61,589 bases of DNA from Acidimicrobiia bacterium (GTDB taxonomy: Bacteria > Actinomycetota > Acidimicrobiia > Acidimicrobiales > CATQHL01), in assembly GCA_009835395.1 (NCBI GenBank), contig VXXM01000023.1:1-61589 (forward strand), read 5' to 3'. A program made the translations under genes and the position numbers. Position 1 is the stretch's first letter. Each line of letters opens with the position of its first letter. This document shows, piece after piece, positions 26,101-32,263 of the stretch. The notes beneath the pieces are model-generated. The model searched no databases, was not told where the DNA came from, and saw nothing but the letters and a program-made list of their open reading frames with translations.

Positions 26101-27716
26101 AGAGTGGCCTCGGCGAGTGTGAGCCCGTCGAGGGTCGGCAGGTTCGTATGGCGGGTCGAGATGACGGGGGACCGCTCCAGTCCCGGTCCGAGGTGCGCCT
26201 TCGGGGATCGGGTGGATGTGTGCGGGCTGATGAGGATGACGTAGATCTGCTGGCGTTGGCTGTCGGCGGAGGTGACGATCACCAGTACCAGGGTGTCGCC
26301 GTCGGCGGCGAGGGTGGACTGGTGGCCGCCTTGGACGGGGTCACTGTCGTTGTGGCGCGGCGTGAGGGCGGGGTCGTCGCCGTGCACGGTGACGATGTGC
26401 ACGGTGTCGTCGGTGTCGTGGAGGCCTGTGATGATCGTGGCGGTGTCGGCGCCTGCCTCAGCGGTGGTCTCATAGCGGGTGACGGCGGGGTCGAACGCCA
26501 GATCGTCGACGCCGCCGACCGCCAGCCCGTTCAGCTTCGGCGGGTCGGCGCCGCGCTCGGAGGGACCCGGTGCGGGGACCTCGACGACCACCCAGTAGGT
26601 GCCCTCGGCGCCGTCAGCGGCCGTCACGGTGACGGTGACCACGGTCTGCGCGCCCGGCGCGAGCGCGACCTGATCACCCGCCACCCCGAGATCCGCGTCG
26701 CCGGGAGTGACCACCGCCACCGACGACGAACGGGCGGGATCTGCGTCGACTGTGACCTGCTGCGTGCCCGCCGGCGCCGTCGCCGAGTACAGCGTCACCA
26801 GCGGGTCGAACGCCGGCGACAGCGGCAGCCCGCCCACGTCCAACGACGCCAGCCGCGTCGCCGCCCCCGGACCCGCCACCGTGACCTCCGCGGTGTTGTG
26901 CAGCATCCGCCCGTCGGTGGAGCACACCGATCCCGCCGACACGCAATCCGACGACGCGCCCAGCGACACCGACACGTCGCCGGGCCCATCCGGCGCCACG
27001 CGGAGGTCCCAGGTGCGCCCGTCGGACGACACCTCCGACACCGTCACCAGCAAACCGCCCGCTATCGCCAGCGCCTCCTCCAACAGCCAATCGGTGACGA
27101 CCAGATCGGGCTCGTCGAAGTTCAGCCGCAGCGAGAACTCCGACGTCCCGTCATGGGAGTCGGGCACCTGTGAGAACCACGCACCCGGAGGAGCGATGTC
27201 ACGGTCCCCGAGCACCTCGGCGGCCACGCTGAGCGACACATCCACCGAGGCGCCCACCGAACCCGACAGCACACCCTCACCCGGCCACCAGTACGCGCCG
27301 CGGGTCTCCAACCCCTCCGGCACCAGACTCTGCGAGCCGACGAACCGCTGCCCGCCCACCTCCAACACGAAATCAGACGCCAACGAACGCCGCAGAGCCA
27401 AATACAGACCACCCGCCACCTCCGCCAGCACCAACACCTGATACGACGCCCCGTCGTGGTCGAAACGATCCGGCGACAACGAACCCAACCGCGCCCAGCG
27501 CGAATAGCCCCACGCGCTGCCACTCACCTCCGGGACCATCACCGCAGTCCACACCTCGACAAGCTCCGAGTCGGTGCCCGGATCGGACGGCGACTCCGTC
27601 GAGGCCCCCACGACCGGAGCCGCCGACCCCACAAGCGCCGCCACACCCAGACACACCACGGCCACGGCCCCCACGACCCGCGACCCACCGATCCGACTCC
27701 GAAGAACGACACGCAT
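23133..27716 (-). CDS. Large secreted or surface protein with cadherin-like and PPC-like repeats
   Basis: A 1527-residue exported protein. Residues 1-40 form a signal peptide (basic start, then 'VVGAVAVVCLGVAALVGSAA'). Three to four cadherin-like beta-sandwich repeats follow, recognisable by 'LxSLxVxGLxLSPAFDP...TxxY' (about 290, 395, 530 and 780). The C-terminal 650 residues hold about five bacterial pre-peptidase C-terminal-like (PPC) repeats, each with 'GDRDWFxVTLxAGxxY', a 'GTLxDPxLYGVFD' strand and 'AGTSDADxGxGTDA'. The last repeat carries a Trp-rich Cys pair 'CEGWWWGC'. There is no catalytic domain, sortase motif or membrane anchor. Adhesion, matrix or ligand binding is likely. The ATG has a very short or absent leader. 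Confidence 0.85.
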   Translation of the reverse strand: MRVVLRSRIGGSRVVGAVAVVCLGVAALVGSAAPVVGASTESPSDPGTDSELVEVWTAVMVPEVSGSAWGYSRWARLGSLSPDRFDHDGASYQVLVLAEVAGGLYLALRRSLASDFVLEVGGQRFVGSQSLVPEGLETRGAYWWPGEGVLSGSVGASVDVSLSVAAEVLGDRDIAPPGAWFSQVPDSHDGTSEFSLRLNFDEPDLVVTDWLLEEALAIAGGLLVTVSEVSSDGRTWDLRVAPDGPGDVSVSLGASSDCVSAGSVCSTDGRMLHNTAEVTVAGPGAATRLASLDVGGLPLSPAFDPLVTLYSATAPAGTQQVTVDADPARSSSVAVVTPGDADLGVAGDQVALAPGAQTVVTVTVTAADGAEGTYWVVVEVPAPGPSERGADPPKLNGLAVGGVDDLAFDPAVTRYETTAEAGADTATIITGLHDTDDTVHIVTVHGDDPALTPRHNDSDPVQGGHQSTLAADGDTLVLVIVTSADSQRQQIYVILISPHTSTRSPKAHLGPGLERSPVISTRHTNLPTLDGLTLAEATLSPAFAAGTTRYTAEVASDVATVTVTASAPEGTTFIVAPADADIDTDGHQVALAEPGPGGDPTQTVIAVIARNAQNAVNAYIITVTRDSALSQVLPEGCELQHLQDQGDGTRTASGRWGPSCRSIIEYHEWVSHRPSGITVTGYAHFYELTLPRLSDVTIRLHTYNPGKGETSTHTVLRTADGTLLEHYFNHVNYNSEECQTLFALPCPAHGRLKATLEAGTYLVEAVQHYSSDGRRRNFTINVAVSDYVGESAPLLASLTVDGTSVPSFSSETFLYEIDRPGAQVTVAAEAKTADPPFEVSISPADADENTTGHQIDVAEHGLTEVTVTVSDDATGTAHEYKVVMSGDHSAAVDSTGTVAVSGSTRARVDLADDRDWFAVDLVAGTAYAIELLGADTPPGTPASGTLEDPKIWGITLEDGTAVANTSDDSSGTGNNSAVWYRPTASGTYFVIAGAAASGLGIYNLAVSEVVDDFAASTSTTGVVTVGGAAAVGEMEIGDDQDWFEVTLAAGHSYWFMAKGASTGRGTLTDPHLYGVFDSAGTLVAGTSDADGGVGTDAQVVFEPASAGSYYVAVGTGNSGRGTYELTAGTDVVTADSDDYPNDTTTTGTVTVDGAATSAEVEYRGDRDWLAVTLAANTTYWLEVQGASSGNGTLADPELYGVFDGTSTLVAGTSDADNGHGTDAELIFEVSTAGTYYIDVGSSEVGTYQVSVTDVSDGFTDDYAGDATTTGTVAVGGYVTGEVQYLGDRDWFTVTLEAGQEYFVWVEGRGRGRGTIPDSHLYGVYDSTSTLVAGTSDADSGAGRDSFALVTVGTDGTYYIAAGSAGGERGTYRVTVVERPTVSTSELDDGPGDWPGDNPGDHAAGVGSTGYLALDDSALGRANVGDRDWYWVYLEAGTRYRFEMAWRCEGWWWGCAAGRKPRMQMRDDDGSALVGISADANDDIDAERRFYAPERTGMHLLEVWSELKSGTYYWPFSYTLDFAEAPDE

Positions 27717-27719
27717 TCA

Positions 27720-27738
27720 AGTGATGATAGTAATCACT
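27720..27738 (-). promoter_or_regulatory. Dyad overlapping the promoter of the large secreted protein
   Basis: AGTGAT-N7-ATCACT lies 3 nt upstream of the start codon of the secreted protein gene. On the minus strand it contains TACTAT, placed so that transcription would start about at the ATG, giving a nearly leaderless mRNA. A regulator bound to the dyad would block the promoter. The surrounding 27717-27892 spacer has no other feature I can name. Confidence 0.35.
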
Positions 27739-27892
27739 ATGAGACTCCCGTCTTTGCCCGAGGTCGCTGGGCCGGTCAAGGCAGATGTCCTGCGGCGGCA
27801 CGCTGGCGGAGCCACAGTGGTTGGGTTGCCTGCGCTACGGTTCGCCGGGGGAAATGGCTCCCCATCGTCAGCCAGATCGAGGAGATATTCGA

Positions 27893-28729
27893 GTGGTCCC
27901 TGATGCTCTGGCGGGTACCCCGTACGGGACCGCGTTCATTCTGTGCGTGGCCATCGCCGCGGCCTGCTGGGTGCTCTCGCTCGTGACGAAAGAGTTCTCG
28001 TGGGTGGACCGCGTGTGGTCGCTCGCTCCGCCTGCCTACTGCCTGATCGTTGCGGCCGAGCAGGGTTTCGCATCCGCCCGGGTCAACATCATGACGGTGC
28101 TGGTTCTGATGTGGTCGGTGCGGTTGACGGCTAACTTCGCCGTGAAGGGCGGGTACCAGCCCGGCGGCGAGGACTACCGGTGGGCCTACATGCGGGGCAA
28201 GCTCAGCAAGCTGCAATTCCAGCTGCTGAACGTGACGTTCATCTGCCCCGGCCAGATGGCCATCATCCTGCTGTTCACGGCGCCCATCCATCAGGCGTGG
28301 CTGCATTCCGACCAGCGGCTGGGATGGCTGGACTACCTGGCGATCGTGGTGTTCCTGGTGTTGCTCGGCGGCGAGACCGTCGCCGATGCGCAGATGCTGC
28401 GCTTCCAGAAGAACAAGCAGCGGCAGCGGGATGCGGGCCTCGAAGTGGAGAAGCCGTTCATGGACGGGGGCCTGTTCCGGTTCAGCCGCCATCCGAACTA
28501 CTTCTGCGAGATGGGGATGTGGGTGGTCTTCTACCTCTTTGCCATCTCCGCATCGGGCCGGGTGGTGCACTGGACCGGCCTCGGCTGCCTGCTCCTGATC
28601 GCGCTCTTCCAGGGCTCCATACGGCTCACCGAGGAGATATCCAGCGGGAAGTACCCGGGGTACAGCGACTATCAGGCTGCGGTCCCGCGACTGGTCCCGA
28701 TCCCACTGCGCAGGCTGCTCCCGAACTAG
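27893..28729 (+). CDS. DUF1295 membrane protein (steroid 5-alpha-reductase-like)
   Basis: A polytopic membrane protein of 278 residues with about six hydrophobic helices, starting 'GTAFILCVAIAAACWVLSLV'. The C-terminal signature 'LFRFSRHPNYFCEMGMWVVF' is shared with DUF1295 and steroid 5-alpha-reductase or isoprenylcysteine-methyltransferase-like enzymes and probably binds NADPH or a nucleotide cofactor at the membrane. GTG at 27893 follows GAGGAG at good spacing. An upstream in-frame extension exists but its sequence is not membrane-like. A lipid or steroid reductase role is a family-level inference. Confidence 0.8.
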   Translation: MVPDALAGTPYGTAFILCVAIAAACWVLSLVTKEFSWVDRVWSLAPPAYCLIVAAEQGFASARVNIMTVLVLMWSVRLTANFAVKGGYQPGGEDYRWAYMRGKLSKLQFQLLNVTFICPGQMAIILLFTAPIHQAWLHSDQRLGWLDYLAIVVFLVLLGGETVADAQMLRFQKNKQRQRDAGLEVEKPFMDGGLFRFSRHPNYFCEMGMWVVFYLFAISASGRVVHWTGLGCLLLIALFQGSIRLTEEISSGKYPGYSDYQAAVPRLVPIPLRRLLPN

Positions 28730-28774
28730 GGAGGCGCCGGCGCCACGCCGGATCGAGCGCCGGATCTGTTGCTG

Positions 28775-29413
28775 CTACTCCCGGGCGCGCCACGCCTCCA
28801 GGTCGGGGTCGACGGTGCGGTCGCGCTTGAGCTCGCTGAAGTTCTCGTAGCGGGTGAGCCAGGCCGTGTGGTGCCAGAGGGCCACGGCGTCGTCGTCGTT
28901 GTCGGGCGGGTTCGAGATGACCGGCCCGAAAGTGGCAGGCCCGTCGCGGCCGTCGACCTGGATCGTCGGGACGCCGAAGCTGCGGGTGCTGCTGGTCAGC
29001 CAGGTGTGCTCGGCGAGCAGCTTCTCCCAGGTCCCCGGGTCGGCCAGGGCGTCCGCCAGCACGCTCTCGTCGAGGCCGGCGTCGGTCAGGGCGCCGGTGA
29101 TGGTGGTGTCATCCTGGTAATCCTGGAGGCCGTCGAAGATGCGGTTGCCGATGGCGCCGTAGTAGTCGGCCATGGCCTCGTTGCCGAAGCGGTCGCGCAC
29201 GGCGATGGCGGTGCGCAGCGCCCTGACGCCGCGGCCCCGGTCGGGGTCGAACTCCTCCATGGGCGCCTCGAAGTTGATGATCGCAAGTGAGAACACGCCC
29301 CACTCGACCTCCACCACGTCCAACTCGATCAGTCGTCGGACCCAGCGGAAGGTCTGGTAGCACCACGGTCAAACGGGATCGAAGTAGAAGCGGATGTGCT
29401 CGGGCTCGGCCAC
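28775..29413 (-). CDS. DsbA-family Rv2466c-like oxidoreductase with in-frame UGA at the first redox cysteine (candidate selenoprotein)
   Basis: Reading from GTG at 29413 (AGGAGG 5 nt upstream), the frame gives '[10 protein letters not shown]', then TGA (29371-29369, codon 15), then 'PWCYQTFRW', and continues without another stop for 197 codons. In this thioredoxin-fold family the motif at that place is CPWC, so UGA exactly replaces the first, nucleophilic Cys, giving U-P-W-C. The rest matches mycothiol-dependent nitroreductase Rv2466c-like proteins: '[11 protein letters not shown]', 'ATFGPVIS' and the end '[13 protein letters not shown]'. Length (212 residues) is normal. With Sec it would be a mycothiol- or thiol-linked reductase. 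The alternatives are a nonsense-mutated gene or a sequencing error. No selenium-pathway gene is in the window. Confidence 0.75.
29339..29357 (-). promoter_or_regulatory. Possible SECIS-like hairpin just 3' of the UGA
   Basis: On the mRNA, 12-30 nt after the UGA, two competing small hairpins can form: CCAG/CTGG with an 8-nt loop, or GACC/GGTC with an 8-nt loop. Distance and size fit a bacterial SECIS, which lies inside the coding region right after the UGA. The stem is short and the loop lacks an obvious leading G, so support is weak. Confidence 0.25.
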
Positions 29414-29567
29414 GGTTTCCTCCTGGGCTCCCATCCCGACCGCTGCGGCCGCGATGGCACCGGCAACGTTACTGCCGCTCCGGCCCGGCCTCGCGTCCGC
29501 CGCAGCGGCCGTGGTGCCGGGCCGGGGCGGTGTGGCGCCCGCGGCCCGTCGGTAAACTTCGAGGCCT

Positions 29568-29804
29568 ATGTCTCGTGTCTGCCAGGTCACTGGGCGCAAG
29601 CCGTCGTTCGGCAACAACGTCTCGCACTCGCACCGCAAGACCCGCCGGCGCTGGAACGTGAACGTGCAGCGCCACCGCTACTGGGTTCCCAGCGAGAAGC
29701 GATGGGTCACCCTGCGCGTCAGCGCCAAGGGCATGAAGACCATCAACAAGCACGGCATCGAGAAGGTGCTGGCCGACATGCGGCGCCGGGGGGTGAAGAT
29801 CTGA
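29568..29804 (+). CDS. rpmB: 50S ribosomal protein L28
   Basis: A 78-residue ribosomal protein starting '[20 protein letters not shown]' with the core '[20 protein letters not shown]'. It has a single Cys, so the zinc-binding CxxC pairs of the Zn-type L28 are absent (C-minus form). It is followed by L33 with a 1-nt stop/start overlap (TGATG). In actinobacteria C-minus L28/L33 copies often replace the zinc forms under zinc shortage, but I see no clear Zur box upstream. The gene diverges from the UGA-containing oxidoreductase gene. Confidence 0.96.
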   Translation: MSRVCQVTGRKPSFGNNVSHSHRKTRRRWNVNVQRHRYWVPSEKRWVTLRVSAKGMKTINKHGIEKVLADMRRRGVKI

Positions 29805-29971
29805 TGCCTGCGGGGAGCGACAAGCGGCCGATCATCAAGCTGGTTTCCACGGCGGGCACCGGCTACACCTACGTGACCACCAAGAACCGGATCAACCAGC
29901 GGGACCGCATCACGCTGAAGAAGTACGACCCGGTGGTCCGGCGGCACGTGGAGTTCAAGGAACAGAAGTAG
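29804..29971 (+). CDS. rpmG: 50S ribosomal protein L33
   Basis: A 55-residue ribosomal protein with the family signature '[19 protein letters not shown]' and the end '[18 protein letters not shown]'. No cysteine is present, so this is the zinc-independent form. It is translationally coupled to rpmB. Confidence 0.96.
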   Translation: MPAGSDKRPIIKLVSTAGTGYTYVTTKNRINQRDRITLKKYDPVVRRHVEFKEQK

Positions 29972-30007
29972 CCGGCCCCTCCGCGGCGGGCCCTCGGCGG
30001 CGGGCGC

Positions 30008-31183
30008 TCAGCGGCGCTCGTCGCGCAGGTCGAAGGCGATTTTGATGGAGCCACGGCGCCCGGCCTGATCGGCGTGACGCAGCGCCGCCGCGTAGTCCTC
30101 CAGGCGGTACGTGGCCGAGACCAGTTCCTCCAGCCGTTCTGAGCGCACCAACTCGAACGCCATGTCGAAGGTGTGCGCCGAAGTGCCGTCGGCGAGGTGC
30201 TCGGTGCCGTAGGTGTAGGCCCCCAGTAGCGCCACCTCGCGATGCCACACCGGGGCCAGGTCGATGCGTCCCGGGCCGGGCATGCCGCACAGCACCACCG
30301 ACCCGCGCGGCCGCGTGACCGCCACGGCGTCGGCCAGCGAGCCCGGACTGCCGACCGCGTCGACGGTGATGTCCGCCCCGCCGCTCAGCAGGTCGCCGGT
30401 CATGCGGCAGCCCACGACACGCCGCACCGCGCGGCGGATCTCGTTGGGCTTCACCACCAGGTCGGCGCCGAGGCGGGTTGCGAGCTGTTGCTGCTCGTCG
30501 TACTTGACCGCGGCGATGATGCGTTCGGCGGCCGAGCCGAGCCGCAGCGCGGCGATGGCGCAGAGGCCGATGGGGCCGCCGCCGATCACCACGACGGTGT
30601 CGCCCTCGGCCACCTCGGCGCGCAGCGCCGCGTGGATGGCGCTGGCCGCGGGCTCCACCATGACCGCCGCCTCGTCGCTGAGATCCTCGGGCACCTCGTG
30701 GAGTTGACTGTCGTGGGCCACGAACTCCGTCGACCAGCCGCCCCCGGTCCGCTTGCACGACCCGGTCTGCAGCCCTGCTCCCAGTGGGCCCGCGGTGAGG
30801 TGCCCGTAATCGTTGCCGTCGGCGGGGGCGGCGCCGGCGTGCGGCGGCGGCTCACCCCGTGCCGCGTGACCCAGCACTGCGTCGATCACGACGCGGCGAC
30901 CGTCATCGAGGTCTCCCACCACCTCGTGGCCCAGCACGAACGGCATGGACGCCAGCGCTTCGAAGTAGCGCGAGGTGCGGCCCTTCAGCAGCGCCAGGTC
31001 GCTGCCGCAGATGCCCGACAGGCGGGGGCGGACGGTGTGCCAGCCGGCTCCGGGCAGCGAGGGCGGGTCGAGGTCGGCTAGTCGCAGCGGGGCGAGCCGT
31101 GGAGCGGCCGTCTCGGTGAGGCGCGTCGTGAGCGCCGTCGCCGCGTAGCGGGCCTCCTTGCGTTCGAACACGACCGCCTTCAC
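30008..31183 (-). CDS. Zinc-type alcohol dehydrogenase-like protein (MDR family) lacking the structural zinc loop
   Basis: A medium-chain dehydrogenase/reductase of about 391 residues. Catalytic zinc ligands are in 'SGICGSDLALLKG' and 'LGHEVVGDL', and the cofactor site is 'VVIGGGPIGLCAIAALRLG'. The four-cysteine loop that binds structural zinc in most zinc ADHs is missing and replaced by a Gly/Pro/Ala/His stretch. The start is uncertain: GTG at 31183 gives the usual 'MKAVVF' opening, and TTG at 31192 adds three residues. It is divergent from the HD-domain gene. The substrate is unknown. Confidence 0.82.
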   Translation of the reverse strand: MKAVVFERKEARYAATALTTRLTETAAPRLAPLRLADLDPPSLPGAGWHTVRPRLSGICGSDLALLKGRTSRYFEALASMPFVLGHEVVGDLDDGRRVVIDAVLGHAARGEPPPHAGAAPADGNDYGHLTAGPLGAGLQTGSCKRTGGGWSTEFVAHDSQLHEVPEDLSDEAAVMVEPAASAIHAALRAEVAEGDTVVVIGGGPIGLCAIAALRLGSAAERIIAAVKYDEQQQLATRLGADLVVKPNEIRRAVRRVVGCRMTGDLLSGGADITVDAVGSPGSLADAVAVTRPRGSVVLCGMPGPGRIDLAPVWHREVALLGAYTYGTEHLADGTSAHTFDMAFELVRSERLEELVSATYRLEDYAAALRHADQAGRRGSIKIAFDLRDERR

Positions 31184-31262
31184 CGTCGTCAAGGGTAGCG
31201 GCGAGGCGGATTCCGGCTCGCCGCGGCGGGGCGTCCACCGTCACAGGCGACAGAATGAGGGC

Positions 31263-32132
31263 ATGGACGGCAAGGGCGCTCCCGCCGGCGCCGCCCCCGA
31301 TACCCCGGGCGGCGAGCCGGCGACGCGCGCCCCCGATGCCGGCGGTGCCGAGGCGGCCGAGCTGCGGGACATGCTCTCGGCGGCGCTGCTGGTCGACGAT
31401 CCCACCGGGCCACTGCTGCAGCTGCTCGCCAGCGGCTGGGCTGAGCGGATCGCGCCTGAGTTGCCGGCCCTGGCACTGGAGCAGGATCCCATCCACCGTC
31501 ACAAAGACGTCCTGGCGCACACCGTGGCGGTGACGGCCAAGACCCGCCCCGACCTCCGGCTGCGGCTGGCCGCCCTGTTCCACGACATCGGAAAGCCGGC
31601 CACACGCTCCTTCGAGGGCGGCAAGGTGTCGTTCCACCAGCACGAGGCGGTGGGCGCCAAGATCACCCGCCGGCGCCTGCGAGCCCTGGAGTACCCCGAA
31701 GATGTGGTGGCAGACGTGACCGAACTGGTGCGGCTCTCGGGGCGCTTCAAGGGGTTCAGCGGCGGCTGGTCCGACGCGGCCGTGCGCCGCTACGCCCGCG
31801 ACGCCGGCCACCTCCTGGGCCAACTCAACGAGCTGGTGCGCTGCGACTGCACCACCCGCAACCGGGCACGCGCCGAGGAGCTGCAGCACCACGTCGACGA
31901 GCTCGAGGAGCGGATCAAGCAGCTGGCCGAAGAAGAGCGGCGGGCCGCCGAGCGTCCGCTGCTGGACGGCCATGCCGTGATGCAGCACCTGGGGCTCGGG
32001 CCCGGTCCCGAGGTCGGCGAGGCGCTGCGGTTCCTGCTGGGCCTGCGGCGGGACAGTCCCGACCTGACTGCCACCGAGACCCTGCACCGTCTCGAACAGT
32101 GGTGGGAGGAGCGAGGCGACCCGGCGGACTGA
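31263..32132 (+). CDS. Stand-alone HD-domain protein resembling the C-terminal half of CCA-adding enzymes
   Basis: A 289-residue protein. A low-complexity N-terminus (1-30) leads to an HD phosphohydrolase-type domain ('HRHKDVLAHTVAVTAK', then 'RLAALFHDIGKPATR', His107-Asp108). Next come a charged coiled coil ('RAEELQHHVDELEERIKQLA') and a closing motif 'LDGHAVMQHLGLGPGPEVGE', which is the tail of actinobacterial tRNA nucleotidyltransferases. The nucleotidyltransferase head with its GxS/DxD motif is absent. It may be a truncated paralogue that kept RNA binding and phosphatase/phosphodiesterase activity. The role is unknown. Confidence 0.78.
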   Translation: MDGKGAPAGAAPDTPGGEPATRAPDAGGAEAAELRDMLSAALLVDDPTGPLLQLLASGWAERIAPELPALALEQDPIHRHKDVLAHTVAVTAKTRPDLRLRLAALFHDIGKPATRSFEGGKVSFHQHEAVGAKITRRRLRALEYPEDVVADVTELVRLSGRFKGFSGGWSDAAVRRYARDAGHLLGQLNELVRCDCTTRNRARAEELQHHVDELEERIKQLAEEERRAAERPLLDGHAVMQHLGLGPGPEVGEALRFLLGLRRDSPDLTATETLHRLEQWWEERGDPAD

Positions 32133-32263
32133 GCGCCCGGAGGAGGAGCGCACGGACGCGATAGCGCGCTGCCCCGCCGTGTGCGAGGGGTTCCGGGCGG
32201 CGGGCGTCGGGGTTGGTCCGTGGCCTATCTTGGGGCGGACGGAAACGGTTGAGAGGGGCACCG

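Noticed and set aside
28775-29323. A shorter oxidoreductase gene starting at TTG 29323, after the UGA
   Set aside because: It would remove the first beta strand and the whole active-site motif of a thioredoxin fold, has no ribosome site, and ignores the perfect AGGAGG-GTG start in the same frame upstream.
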